A stretch of 64,000 nt of DNA from Sphagnum compactum. Lineage: Eukaryota > Bryophyta > Sphagnopsida > Sphagnales. The notes under the pieces were generated by a model. The model searched no databases and had not been told where the DNA came from. It saw nothing but the letters and a program-made list of their open reading frames with translations. Both the position numbers and the translations under genes were made by a program. The DNA is taken from NCBI GenBank assembly GCA_965153455.1, contig OZ234501.1, positions 4,030,001-4,094,000 of the forward strand. The letters run 5' to 3'. This document shows positions 48,507 through 61,450 of this stretch, piece by piece; positions within the stretch are counted from its first letter, which is position 1, and the number at the start of each line of letters is the position of its first letter.

Positions 48507-51500
48507 TCACAAATTGGTTGAGGCATTAACAACAACAAGATTAATTTTAGCTCTAATAACATAAGTAGTAAGAATACTAATTTTACTTTTGTTTGTTGTA
48601 TTTTTCCAAGCAAGAAAAGAAAAAAAAATAGTTGAAATGTCAAGCCATTGTCCTAGATCTGCTAAATTACATTTCCACTTCCCATTCCAGCAATTTTCAT
48701 ACAAGTGTTGTTCATCCAAATTTGACCCTTTCTTCACAAGAACCCACCATTGAACTCTCACCATTTTAAAATATTCATTCTCTTCATCCTTGATAACATC
48801 ACCCTCCGCTCTATCCATTCAAAGAGGAATAAGATTAGCATCATGCAATCTAACGAACACAAAATCTCCAACATTAAAATCTTTAAATGGCGTGTATGTA
48901 GTTAAAGGTTTCATGTTCTTTGGCCCACAACAAGGAACTCAAATTGGATCTTTTGGATCAACTATGTTCATCATGGTTGACAATGAAGCCTTAGCAAAAT
49001 TAGACCTCCAATTGTTTAAAGGCCAAGACGCCTTCCAAAAAAGTTATACTTTGAGGTGGTAATGGTTTTAACAAATGCAACAAAACGTCTTCCCAGTACT
49101 CCACATACGACTTCATCTTCATTTCATATGTGGAACTTTGCACAATGCCCACTTTCCAACAATCCACGTATTTGGATAGTCCAAAACTTATAAACTTTTC
49201 TCTCTCCATTGACTTTGATGCATCTTTGCCCCAAATTGGGCGTTATAAAACAGGGCTTGGAACTCCAATAGGCAACTTTGGTGAACCGTCTAAATTAGCT
49301 TTCCATAATCTAATTGGAGGCCCATCTATCGGATTCCAGACAGATTTTATAGGGGAAACTTTGTATTGCATTAGTGGCCAACCTAACAAATCAACAAAAA
49401 AATCTAAATAGATGCATATTAGTATGCCTTACCAATGTTTTAGGGCCATCCTTCAAATAGCCTACGACCCAAGATTTAAAATTTGGAATCTCCTAAATCA
49501 ATTGAGGAAGGAACGATCTCTCCTGTGAGATCATGAAAACTCTCATCAAATCTGTTAAAATGTAATTGTTTTCCTCTCTCAACTTTTTTGACAAATTACT
49601 AAAACATCCATATATATCCTCATGTGTATGGCCAACTAAAAGAAATCCCAATTTGACCTCCTCAAACACATCCCTCCCCATCAACAATGTTAGAAATGCT
49701 AACAAATGCTAATTCTTATTGTCTTTAACACAATTATCCATTTGGAGCAACAATTTTTTTCGCAAACGTTTCAGAGTAACAATTTGATCTAGGGTGCATA
49801 ATTCTTGTATGCAATGTGACTTCCCTTGCAACATAGTGCAAAGAATGAATTTTGCAGGGGATGTTCAAACAATAATTTTGATTCCGAAACCAGGGCTACC
49901 TCCAAAGTCCACAACAACTGCAACAAGGACCCAATTATGAAATTGGGATAGTTTGGCCAAACTCATTAAAATATTGTGCATATTTCTCATCCCATGACAA
50001 TGCGTTAGCATTCCCGTAAGGGTAATGGACAATTATTTAAGCTTAGATATCATTTTGTTACACACTTGCAACCTTGGAAGTGCAGTTTTTGCATGGTCCA
50101 TCTTGTCATGAATAATGCATAGGAACTCATCATTCAATCACATTGACTTTGTCCTCCAAGTGTGGTATAAGTTTCTACATGATTCTTCGTGTAGGATATG
50201 TTTTCTCAGTTTTGCCTCATACTCTAGAGCCTCATTGTTATTCTTTCCTAGTTTGGATATCAAGTCTTTCAAGGATTCACAAACAGTGCATTTCATAAAC
50301 ACAAACCCTCGCTTTCGAACATCAACATTCAAATGGTGTCTTTTTTTCAACCTATTCATAGCAGATTAAAAAATACCTCCAATGCTTAATTCCTTGCTTA
50401 TTTGCCAACCCACAAATATAAAAAACAAAGAAATATTAGGCTCTCCACAATAGATGTATATCGCCAAATATATATTCAAAAATCCATTTCAGATTCTCGA
50501 AAAATAGTTTTTCATGAGAAACGCCTAGTGACCACCAGGCGTTTATCACCAGATAGAAACAAAAAGTGCTACTCGTTCCATATAATTCACCTAATCACTA
50601 CGTTCATGTAGACTCTTCCATGTTTTAGGCAAAAAACATTGCACATCTTGTCTACCATTTCTAATCCCTTTCATTTGATGTGGGTAATATTTGCAAACAA
50701 GTCAATTAATGATTGAACATTGGACTCCACTTGTCAAGTTGACATACATAATTTATGTGTACCTTTATTCCCATGTGATAGGAATCGACAACCTTACTTG
50801 TTGTCTGATTTGTACAACATATATGTCAACTTGGAAAGGCCAACGATTTGGTACTAAACAGTTTCACATATGTCTTAACCTTGAATAACAATAATTTTTT
50901 GTCAGCTTCCAACTCCCCTCATATGCAACCTTCTTGGAATATCTAAACCATATGCTCTGTGGTCTTCAAATGACAAACTCCAAAACTCTTGTGTCAACAA
51001 CAAGGTCTTTTCATGAGGAAAATGTTGACAACAATTCACGGTGCAACACTTTGTTGCACCCACATTATGCACAGACTCCTTTAATAACACTTTCTCAATT
51101 CTAAAAATGGAACCTTCAAACTCAATTACACTTCACTTCTTCTTATGAAAGGAATGTTTTTTTCTTTACACCACATCATCAACATTCGATATGTGGGTGT
51201 CACGAAATGCAATGAGATGTTTTATGAAGGGGTACCCATCAAGAATTGTCTGAGCCGATGGCCATTTGCAAATGGTCACCACTGTTGACACAATCATAGG
51301 ACAATAGAAGATGCAAAGCCTAACATGGTCTTCCCTAAGCCGATCATCGAAAACTGCTTCCTATGGGCCACATGCAACCACATGACCTTTTGCATGGAAA
51401 ACCCCAGCATCATCTATAAGATCACATTTAGCTCCTCACCACTTAGACACCAATGTCTTCCCATTATGTTTGAATTTGTCCCTCTCACACCGTGTCCATG

Positions 51501-51839
51501 CATTGTGTCATCATTCTCATGTGCATTCCTTTGGTTATAATCCTCCTTATTTTGTTCAAAACTTTCCTCACCACCAACCTCTTCATCGCCTTCCACAATA
51601 TTCTCTTCACTTCCTTCTTCGTTCAGGGAATTAGACCCAAACTCCCCAATGGACCCTTCCACACCATCTTCAAAGATATAAACCATTTCACTATGTAATT
51701 CTTCATTACCCATATTCTCCACATCATTGATGTTCTCAACTTGGAAGCCCTCTACTAGGGACGCGTCCCTACATGAAACTTGCTTCTTCAAGAAATTATT
51801 CACCTCATCCATTATCATGTGACATTGGTTTCTCGTCAT
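48507..51839 (-). pseudogene. Decayed DUF7869-type transposon-like ORF
   Basis: Read on the minus strand, one long protein-like sequence survives in pieces with stops and frameshifts. From 51839: an acidic region (NEEGSEENIVEGDEEVGG); at 50359-50138 KRGFVFMKCTVCESLKDLI and CRNLYHTWRTKSM; around 50130-49990 IIHDKMDHAKTALPRLQ and TGMLTHCHGMRN; at 49705 LGFLLVGHTHEDIYGCFS; near 49210 SKYVDCWKVG; and at 48818-48507 MVRVQWWVLVKKG and CWNGKWKCNL. The order matches repeat-encoded proteins with a DUF7869 domain (KCDTC.SLK, DKMDHSKT, VGHTHEDID) found in some plant and animal genomes. The catalytic chemistry of the family is not known to me. At least three frame breaks show it is dead. Short frames on the plus strand here are shadows. 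Confidence 0.65.
50519..50544. repeat. Near-perfect 26-bp palindrome
   Basis: AAACGCCTAGTG and CCACCAGGCGTTT face each other with 11 of 13 arm positions paired. It lies inside the decayed DUF7869-type element, between its CTVC and acidic regions, and carries the CC(A/T)AG(T/G)xG theme of the 46-48 kb units. Confidence 0.6.
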
Positions 51840-53415
51840 CTATAGCTTCCGCTACTCACAATCCTCATTCACAACTTTAACTAAAACCGTTATGTAATTC
51901 TCCATTCCACAGGGTCCATATATAAAAATAACTTATGGATCTTTACACATTTCGATACCAATCTTCACCTTTTCATTCTTGTCCGCATCCCAAATATTAA
52001 TAGAACTACCAAATATGATTCCATCATCCATATCCTATTAAACCAAAAACAAACAGAATACAACATTAAAGCAAAGATTAAAATTCTAGCCATAACATAT
52101 GTTCTACAACCTGCCTATTTCGTAAGTACCTTGTGTTTTTCAAATCACCAACCAGGGTCTATCACAAAAATAAAGACAAAATTAAAGTTCAGCACAAGCT
52201 TTATAGGAATTGGGCCCACTCTTGGTTCCACTTAGGCATTACCTTACACACAAACCTTAAGCTTTACCTTACAATGTACATATAATCCACTAACATTCCC
52301 TATTTACTTCCCTATGATACTAATAACCCAATTACATAAGTAATTACTTGGGTAAAGGAATGGTGAATATAAGGGTTTATATATAAGATAAGTTACCAAA
52401 GGTGGAACCACGTCAATTCAATTGGGGTTTCTAATGGATTGCACATTAGTGGGTGTTGGATCACATATTAATCAAAAAGAAAGTCAAAAACAATAATGCA
52501 TGAAGATTGTCAAAACAATCAATATATATTGTTGTGAAGAAATTACCAGATCACAACAACATTACCATCACAAAGAATGATGAAATGATTTTAAAAATGT
52601 TTTGGGTTTGAAAACATGAATGTAGATTGCGGAGGAGAAGAAATAAAACATTGGGGTGGGAAGAGGAAAATCCATAAAATGAAAAGTTAAACCTCAACCT
52701 AGTTTTAGTTCAAAATGAATTTATGTGAAAAATTAAGAATTAAATTCTTATGATGAAGGTGAACTGGGCACTGTATTATTTACTAATTATAATTTGAAAA
52801 AATGAACTTAGTTCTAAGTAGTTATTTTGATTTAGGTGCAACATCCTTTTTTACTAATTACTAAAGTAACCAAGCTAGTCACCAAACACATAGGGATCCT
52901 AAGAGAAACTATGAACTAGGAATGGTTTGTTTGCCTATGGGGTCCAAAGAAAACTTGTGCTTCACCTCTAGGCACATCCATAGCCATTTGAATCATTTGA
53001 TTTAATGGAAATACATGAAAGTTATGTCTCCCAAAAGGAAGGGGGTCCACTGGCTAGAAAAATTCCTATGAACATTTAACATTCTTATGAATAAACATTT
53101 AACTCCCTCCCCCCCATGAACACTCAAAATTTGACAAGGGGACAAAAGAAAACATTTAACAAAAATGGATGCATGTGAAAAATGTGAATTTATTTTTTGT
53201 AATAACGTTCATCCAACATCAACATAAAAGATCATTATCACAAAAATTTGTAAGAAGATCTATGATCATGGGCAATGCATCATTTGTGTAACTTTAAAGT
53301 TTCAAGTGACACCACACATTTTGTGAAACCTCGAGGGTTTGGTGGTGCACACATGTTTAGATATTCTCCCTCTCCTCTTGGATTGTTTTCACAATTGTTA
53401 ATGTGTGTCCATGTT
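51840..53415. other. AT-rich spacer, nothing recognised
   Basis: The first few hundred bases may be the degraded start of the element just downstream on the minus strand. The rest has no signal. Confidence 0.35.
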
Positions 53416-53419
53416 GGTC

Positions 53420-53790
53420 TTCCTCATTGTTGCCTTTTGGGAAATCTCCTTGCTTCCTCCTAATCATTGTCTTGTATTGTTGATACCTACTTCCTCCTGA
53501 TTGTCCTTTTTTGTTGGTGTTCACTACCTCCTTTTGATCGTTGCCTTTTGTTGATTGCTTCCTTTTCATGATCATCATCTTTTATTTTTAATCAATGCCT
53601 ATTCTTAATTATCATCTTCTATTATTGATCAATGCTTCTTCCTAATTGTCCTTTTTTATTGATGATCACTGCCTCCTTTTGATCATTTTTTTATGTTGGT
53701 GATGGGCACCTCCTTTTAATCGTTCTCTTTTATTGGCGGTCCTTACCTCTTTCTAATCATTGTTTCTTCCTAATCATTCTTGTGTTCTTG
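53420..53790 (+). repeat. Degenerate minisatellite (~45 bp unit)
   Basis: Variants of CTACCTCCTTTTGATCGTTG.CTTTT.TTGTTGAT and CTTCCTAATTGTCCTTTTTT recur about eight times. The 62-74-codon frames across it on both strands are repeat translations. Confidence 0.6.
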
Positions 53791-54052
53791 ATCGTTGTTT
53801 TGTTTTTCTTGCATCATTATCAAGTATCTTCTTATATGTGTGTTGTCCTACTCAAGTAATATGTGTTGTCTTACTATTTTTCTTAATCTTGGAACATACC
53901 CCGCCCCTCCCACCCCCTCTGTTCATGTTTAATACACAAAAATCGCATAGTTTTATGCCAAATTACACCACCATAATTGCATAGATTTAATTAAAATAGA
54001 AATTATACATACTTCACATCAAGACATTATAAGTAGAAGAGTCACATAATTT

Positions 54053-54078
54053 ATATTATATATATATATATATATATA
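54053..54078. repeat. (TA)n microsatellite
   Basis: An almost pure alternating TA run embedded in AT-rich DNA. Confidence 0.85.
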
Positions 54079-54869
54079 ATTTATTTTTTAAATTTTAAAT
54101 TTATTTTTTCATGCCATTTTTACACTTTGTTTTAGGGTAAATTCAAGCTAAAAGGCACTAATGGTGCACCCTTTTTCATTGTTTATTCCCAAACTATTCT
54201 TACAATACCCTAGGAATATTCCAAATGCAAACTTGAAAAAATCATCAAAAAAGTCATATGACTGGGCACAAATATGAACTACAAGATATTGTTCCCCAAA
54301 TATGTATATAAAGGTTCTTTTAAAAAATATATCATTTTCAATTCATAAAGGACTATACTAGAAGTCCTTAAAGCATTGAAAAACACTTAAAAATCATTGG
54401 TCACAATGCTTCAAGAGTGTTTTTGATTATTTTATCCTCCTTAGAATAATTTTTTAAAAACCACATGTTTCCATAATACATTAAAACATTTTAATGTAAA
54501 CACATTAGAAACATTTGTAACATTAATATGTTTTTGAAAACTAAAACATGAAAAACCAAGCATTGGTTACATGTCTATTGGCTCCATTTAATTTGAATGT
54601 ACCCTTAATGCTTTTCACATGGATTTTATTAAAATTTTGTGACATTGGAAGTTTGTGATGTACATGAGTTCAATGACATTTACACATAGCATTTCAAATA
54701 TGTTAACTCTTGGTTAACAAACTGCAATTCATTTTTTGCATCATCTTGAAGAGTTGTTATGTCCATTAATTGTGTGGTAGTTCATATTCCTCCCATTGCT
54801 AATTTGCATTATCCATTCCATTAGATACAACATTGTGTTTACCTAAAATGTTATTAGGTTTGGTTGTGT

Positions 54870-55310
54870 ATGCTTCAACCTTCACTTGGTCTTGTCCTAC
54901 AATACATGACCTTGGGGTTCATGAGTGGCCATATTCTTGTTACTTAAAACTTGTTTATTATGTTTTTTTGGGATAATGTTTGATTTAAAGCCTTGTCCAC
55001 TTAGTTAGTAAATATATTAAATTTGTCTAGTTTATAATGATTGTTTTTAGCCATAACATTGTCTCTTTCTTTCCTAAAAGTAATTTTGGAAGGCTTCAAA
55101 CATTTTACATCGAATGGTTGTAAAAAGCATGGGAAGTGTGAGAAGGTATGGTAACCATATCTAGCCCAAATTCTTATGCTTGTTTTATGGCTTCTAACAT
55201 AACATGTGAACTATGTCCATTTAGAACAAATAGATGTTAATTTCATGGAAAGTACCCCTCGGAATTGACCTCTTAAAAAATGAAAGGAATTCCTCAAATA
55301 GGAAAGCTAT
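54870..55310 (-). pseudogene. Decayed DDE-type (pogo/Tc1-like) transposase, C-terminal half
   Basis: On the minus strand the pieces read FEEFLSFFKRSIPRG, then NGHSSHVMLEAIKQA, then FGLDMVTIPSHTSHA, then after a one-base frameshift LQPFDVKCLKPSKITFRKER and, past more stops, NVMAKNNHYKLDK, VDKALNQTLSQKNI and IWPLMNPKVM. This is the order in DDE superfamily endonuclease transposases (LDGHGSHV, PxHTSHxLQPLDVSCF, FRKERD, GIWPLNP). The second catalytic Asp region is altered (DGHGSH to NGHSSH). Several stops and at least one frameshift make it inactive. The DDE N-terminal part is not evident, though a 107-codon frame at 56429-56106 on the same strand (RCGICVKMCSSHHDKC) may be related. Confidence 0.7.
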
Positions 55311-55313
55311 TGT

Positions 55314-56064
55314 GGGTAGATGCAAGCTATGGTGGCTCACTTTTGCAACGAAATGATGTTTTTTCCATGAGTACCTTTTATTCAAATGCATGTGGTGATT
55401 AATATATCCATAGATGTACTAATTGAGATTTAGATTTTAACTAATAATTTCATTATGAAGAGAACTGTGTGGTTATTTATTGATAAAAAGTTCATTTCTT
55501 AGTAATAATGAACTTTTGAAGTTGAAAAATATAGACTAATCATTTGACTGGAACATGACAAAATAAAAATAATTATATTGATTCACATTCAGAATTTGTT
55601 ATTGGGATTCAATACATAATGTAATACAAAATGATAAACTCATGTGAGGAATCTTTTCTTTAAAAACCTTAATTGTTTAATAGTTAGGGACTTTTGAATG
55701 GTCAAAATTTGACCATATTTTCATAAATCCATATGAGTCGCAATTTTTATTTTTTTTCAATTTTTTTGTCCCAAAAGCATATGTTTTTGAAAGTTTTAGA
55801 TGGGGCATTATTCCTATGGATTTTGTGGGTTTTCCTTTTAGGACTTTCAAATTAAAAAATGACATCAATTACATTAAATACAAGTTTTTCACATAGATTT
55901 GGGAAGGTTCGTAAGTGACTGAATTTGTATTATTCAAAGATTAAAATAATAACATTTTTTAAAGTAATAACCATGTCTATTTCAATCATTTAAAAAAATC
56001 TTGTATGGACTTGTAAAAAGTGTAATTTCTATCGATATTGAGCCACCATAGCTTGCATCTACCC
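55314..56064. mobile_element. 751-bp segment bounded by 26-bp perfect inverted repeats
   Basis: The 26 bases at 55314-55339 (starting GGGTAGATGCAAGCTATGG) are exactly reverse-complemented at 56039-56064. The segment lies immediately upstream, in transposase sense, of the DDE remnant and contains a minus-strand 63-codon frame (55868-55677, with GTKKLKKNKNCDSYG). It could be a nested non-autonomous element that split the transposase, or an inversion scar. Target duplication was not established. Confidence 0.5.
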
Positions 56065-56105
56065 TCATCCATATTTTTGTTTACATCACCATGCATGTCA
56101 TTGAT

Positions 56106-56429
56106 TTACAATGCTTGATTAATTATCTTTAATATTTTCACCTTTGAATATGTAAAATTTAAGCAAGGAACCGTTGCTAGATTCACAACATAATTTAATT
56201 TCAGGCAAAAGGTTGTCATCACATCCATACATTTGTCATGATGTGACGAACACATTTTGACGCATATGCCACACCTTGTGGGCCTATTTTCTTCAACCTT
56301 ATCTTCCCATTTTATAAGTGGTTTGAAAAAGAGGTGATGGGTATGTGTCAAAGCTTGTTTATTTTTTTCAAAGGGGTTTGACCTTGGTCCATTGCATTGA
56401 TCCATTACTTTTTCCAAGGCTTCAATCAT
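56106..56429 (-). other. Unassigned 107-codon frame, possibly transposon-derived
   Basis: The minus-strand frame begins MIEALEKVMDQCNG and contains a Cys/His cluster RCGICVKMCSSHHDKCMD that could bind zinc. I do not recognise the family. It lies upstream of, and in the same direction as, the DDE transposase remnant, so element origin is likely. Confidence 0.3.
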
Positions 56430-58229
56430 CCATCTTCTTCATTGGGTTAGGGTAGGAACCTTATTTGTTTGTGTTGTTTCTATAAGTGAAACATTTTCAT
56501 TATATAGTAATATTGTTAGTTCTTGCAATTTACATCACAACATTTCAACATCATGAAAGTTCAATAGAATCCATGCAAAGTAATATGTTACATTCCCCTT
56601 TATACCCCTAGTGTGTTCATAACGTGCATAGCATGGACTCAAAACATGCCTAGGCTTGACAAGGTGAAAAGAAACGGTGCAAATGGGCAGACCGGAGGAA
56701 ACCATCGCAGCAGTACTTTTGTGCTGTCTGCATTCATTTCCTTTGGCGTGTTTAATATTTTCCGTCACTAAAGACGGCTGCTCAAGCTGTGCCAGGTCAA
56801 AGCAGCATGGCACCTTCACCTTCTTGAGTGACGCCTTTTATTAGTAGCTTCATTTCATCTTGAAAACATGAAATTTTTACTGACAGTTCACCTTGATATT
56901 GTTTTCTATTGTAATAAAGTTTTCCTTAAAAGTCCCATCATCTTTCAGCCTTGATTTCATTCTTTATCCATTGTCCATCTTCAAATGAGAGTTATTCTAT
57001 GAGTGGGGGAAATTTGAACAAAAAAAAACAATACCCAAGATCAACTTCACAAGGTTTGAATGCTGGGGCATAAAAAATACGTAGAAAGGACGTAATGTTA
57101 AACAATAGTGAAGACAAAACACATTAGGATAATCAATAATGAAAGCTCAAAATTAAACACTCGGCACAAAACTCCTTTTAGCATCAAATAAGAGTTTCAG
57201 GCCTTGTTGTATGTCAATAAACTATTTTTGTATGTCTTTTTTGGTCAGTTTTTGCATCTCAGCTTGTGTGTCTGGCAATCAAAGGGTTCTAACCCAGTGA
57301 TTGAACGACTTTCCAAATTTCTCTAAAGCATAGGAGCAACCCCAAAAAATGGGATTTTTACACCTACAATATTTTTGAAACCTGGGCACCTGCGACCTGT
57401 GTAAGTTCACTGAACTTCATTGCTACTTTTAAAAAGCTTTCAATCCATATCATGTATATGAATATTGTATGTTTTCAATTCTCTTATATAATATAATGTA
57501 TGTGATACACATAATTATAATCTCATTACAAAATGTTAATTTTACATCAATATTTTGAAAATGATTAAAAGACTACATCAATATTATCAAAAAAATGATT
57601 TCTATCTATTTGTGTCATTTGAACCTGTCTCTTCCAAGCCTAATTATCTCATTCCTTACCCCTATGAGTTGCGAATGTATATAAAATGACTTGCAAATTA
57701 ACAACATTACCTTTTTTTCTTTTTTTTAATGTCCATGTTATCTAATTTACTAGTCTACTCTTTAAAACCCTATTCACTTAACCCCTTTCCATACAAATTT
57801 TGAAATTTGGCATAAATAATTGATTGGACATAATTGAACATGGGAAACTAGAGCTGAGCTTCACAGGTCTCCCTACCTAAGAGAGAGAGAAGAACTGCAG
57901 TTCACAGTTAGCAAATGGTTCCTTGCCAGCAGCGATGACAACAGGATTCTTCAGTCACCAGCAATTAAGAAAAATGAATACATATTCTGACAAATAAAGA
58001 TATGTCCTCAGGCACTAACGTGGAATATTTGGACACTATTATATAATATTGTTGAATATTCTTCAGCCCTGGATGGCGTGCGCCTATTCCTCTTCTTGCG
58101 TGACTTCACACTTGGCGGAATAGCAAGCAGTGGAAGACTATTATGGACAACGGGCATGACAGAGCTGCAGCTGACATATTGGACTATTTGAACCAAAATG
58201 GATCAGCAACTAAACTACCGAATATCAGA
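56430..58229. other. Spacer, nothing recognised
   Basis: A 94-codon minus-strand frame at 56535-56819 has no known domain. The rest is AT-rich. Confidence 0.35.
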
Positions 58230-58331
58230 GACTCAGCAAGAGCATGAGCATTGAGGGCCCTCACGAGGGTCCCAGCTGGTGACTCAGCAATGGCATGAGC
58301 ATTGAGGGCCCTCACGAGGGCCCCAGCTGGG
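58230..58331. repeat. 51-bp tandem duplication with internal palindrome
   Basis: Two adjacent, nearly identical copies (58230-58280 and 58281-58331) begin GACTCAGCAA and include GCATGAGCATTGAGGGCCCT, then CACGAGGG and CCCAGCTGG. GAGGGCCCTC is a palindrome. Confidence 0.8.
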
Positions 58332-58788
58332 CACAACAATACAAAGGCATGGAGTCTGGCGTCTGGACTTTTATGGACATACCATCATTGTCAACACAGA
58401 TCAGTTCCACGGACCATAGTATACAACCCCTGCACAGTGGCACACCGCCCCACCCCCAGGAAACGTGGTTATGTAATAAAGAAAACATTCCTGTGGGAGA
58501 AAACTTCAACAAAGTTTGAACAAACAAAGTTCAACATACCACTGTCCACATATAATATCATTATGTTCAATATTGCAATCTGCTGCATTAATCGTGCACT
58601 GAAGAAAGAAGAACTACACAGTTTCATGAATTGGGTACTAATTACCCCCTAACTAGCTCTGTGCAGAGCCTATGTTTGTAACATCCCATGCAGTGTTTGT
58701 TTTAGGAATTTGTGCTTTTAGCTGAAGTGGCAATCATTCATTGGAAGATGTTTTTTAAGAAAAACCCCATCCCTATGAAGATTTAACC

Positions 58789-58915
58789 AAATCTGGCTAT
58801 AAACCAGAAATAAAGTACAAATCTTTAATCATCCTTGGATATGTGTGGCTAATCTCGCAACTTTAACCTTTTCTTTCTCCTCACTTCTATTGATTGAAAA
58901 TCTCCAAAAACACAA
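58789..58915 (+). repeat. Dispersed repeat family B, copy 2
   Basis: It matches 19931-20085 in order and orientation (AGATTTAAC, TCTGGCTATAAACC, GTACAAAT, TTTAATCA, GATTGAAAATCTCCAAAA). It is followed by family A after about 120 bp, suggesting that both may belong to one larger element. Confidence 0.55.
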
Positions 58916-59034
58916 GATTTAGTGATTCTTTGCCAACAGAAAAAGGCTAATCCCATTGTCAGCATTTTCTTTTGGCTCAACATTGCCAAAAGGTGACACA
59001 ATTCACAATACCACTAAGAACATCACACCTTGAT

Positions 59035-59605
59035 TTTCTTGGACTCATCAAACTTTGAAAACATTTAAATGAACATTTTCAAAACCTTTTGTTAAGTGCA
59101 TTTATTGGGTTCCATAGTTTTTGAAATCTCAATAATATCAACAATATTGTGTATTTTGATGTTCTTAATTATTGCATTTAGAAAAAGTTTTTGAAACGTA
59201 ATGCCTATTTTATTCTTTGAACTTTTAGGTCAAGAACACAAATTTGGAACATGATTTAAGAATTTTTTTAATGAATTTTCTTCCTAAGGTGATTTGGAAG
59301 TCAATTTATTTTTAAGTTTTTATTTGGCAATTAATTGATTAATTATGATTTAGTTATGAATTTACAAAGTTAAGGTTGTCAATTTTTTAAAGGGCCATTT
59401 TAATTAGGAATATAAATTTTAAAATTTCTGCAATTCTTAAATTTTCAAATAAACTTGAAACCATATATTATAACATTTAATTGATAAACATGAAATAATA
59501 ATAATTTACAATTGTGAAAACATTTAATGAAAAGGGCCCAGAAGAATGATTTGGTTATTTTTGCTTCATTAACCATTCCAGGTGGTACCTAGTGGTACCA
59601 CCCAC
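59035..59605 (+). repeat. Dispersed repeat family A, copy 2
   Basis: It aligns along its whole length with 11862-12452 (shared words CATCAAACTTTGA, GGTCAAGAACACA, ATGATTTAGTTAT, AAAGGGCC, AATTAGGAATA, GATAAACATGA, AATTGTGAAAA, CCTAGTGGTACC). Non-coding and old. Confidence 0.7.
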
Positions 59606-61050
59606 CCAAGGATGGGTTTGCCCATTTGTGACCTAATGTACCATGGACTTTATATAAATTGAAATTAATGAAATTATCAATAATATAATATGCATAAATA
59701 ATACATTTATTTTTAATATTAAAAAAAATTTAAACAATACTTATATAAAAAATGCAATGACATTGCGATTTGGTGCCAACAAATTTTTTTTGTGACTAAA
59801 ATTTTATGTGATTTGTTTAAGGCGACTAGAGCAAATTGTAGTCACATGTGGCATTTACGACTAAAAGATAGTCAAAAAATCAATCATTAATATTCAAATT
59901 CCTTGTGATGTGAATGGTACACCTTAAAAGATTTTCATCTATTTAGTTTTTTCAAGATGAACAAGTTGCATAACCTTGGAATAGTTTTGTGAAAAAAGAA
60001 TGATTTAAATCCATTTACAAGGCTTTGGTGCAAAGTCTTTTCATTTCCCATCCTTAACCACAGGCTCTTAGAATACATAAAGTTGGCTAAAATTGTCGCC
60101 ATTTGGACAAGTTCTTGGTTCTATCAAAGACAAATGAACACTTAACACTGTCAACTTCATGGAAAACAAGTTGCAAAATTGTCTCAACACACACATGGAC
60201 TCATGCATTAGGTGTTTTAGTCAACAATTTTTTACTTTGCAAAGTTTTCCTTATGACTAGGCCATTGCCAAGTGGAACGGAAAAGTTCATTATTGTGTAG
60301 ATGTGTAACAAAAACAAATTCTTACAAAAATAAAGGTTTTTTTGAAATATTATGGGTTAAGCCCAAAATCAGATAAGATTGTGCAAGATTCTTTAATTAT
60401 ATACAAACTATGTTTTTGTCTGATTTGGTTGAATGAATTTGTGTTTGCATTTTTTCCTCTTTCACATTATATGTTAAGTTTATGTTTCCAATGAGTTTTT
60501 TCCCTTTCAAGAAGCCCATCACTTATATATGAGCTTGTGGGAAGGATGAATGAATGATTATGTGTGAACGCTAAATTTTTGCTTTTAGTTGAATGATTAT
60601 TATTGAGGTACATAAAAAAATAAACAAAACTTTTTTCATGTTACTTCCCGGGGTTTTAATGTTGTCCATGTCAAGTTTTTATTTTGTGAATGTTTTTTGT
60701 AATTGAATCCTGACAAAGATGTCCATTTTCAATTTAATAATTTAGTATGTTTATAAATTTATCCAATGTTGCATCTTCATTTGAAACTTGGAATAATTTT
60801 CTACAAATGTTTTGAGTTTGTTTTCTAACTAGGTCTTGGGTGCAAGTAGGCCTTGAGTTACAACGAGCAACGCCCTTCTATGGGTTGGTTTTCATATCCT
60901 CTTCAAAAAAATTATTTAGGCTTTAAATCTCCTTGGAAACTAATGCACAATGCAAGTTGGTTGTTTATGGTTTCATATTTTATTTCACTTGTATAGACAC
61001 TTAGTTACAATACAACAAAAGGTGTCCTTGTACGCCAAGTGATTTCACTG
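59606..61050. other. AT-rich spacer, nothing recognised
   Basis: The 65-codon plus frame at 60103-60300 (start MDKFLVLSKTNEHLT) looks vaguely protein-like and may be a transposon fragment, but I cannot assign it. Confidence 0.35.
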
Positions 61051-61057
61051 GATTTTG

Positions 61058-61137
61058 AGTGAATTCACTAATTGTAGTGAACGAGGACCAATGAAGAAGC
61101 AGTGAATTCACTGGTCTAGTGAACGGGGACTAGTGAA
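61058..61137. repeat. Two ~40-bp units with palindromic AGTGAATTCACT
   Basis: Both units read AGTGAATTCACT, a short spacer, TAGTGAACGxGGAC, then (A/T)A(A/G)TGAA. They start at 61058 and 61101. A related GTGATTTCACT precedes them. This could be one end of a small inverted-repeat element. Confidence 0.5.
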
Positions 61138-61450
61138 CTGCACCTACATTTTGTAGTAATGTTATCAGCTCATCCTACCACACCGACATTTCATTTATCC
61201 CCAACCCACTCCTTACAGCATTACATACTTAGCTTGGCTTAACACATCTTATAGTTTCCCATTTTTCACAATGCTAGTGTGGTCATACCATTGACAATCT
61301 AAGTACCCATTTGCTTCAGTGCCCTTGTAGGAGTGAATGTATAATAACCCATGATACATTTCAAAATACTATTGTAACTATTGTTTTGGAGAGTGGAACA
61401 CATGTTTAGAGGGAGGTTTCCCACCTTTCCCTCACCACACTCGACGATGA

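Noticed and set aside
53275-53984. Short frames on both strands
   Set aside because: Products of the ~45-bp minisatellite.
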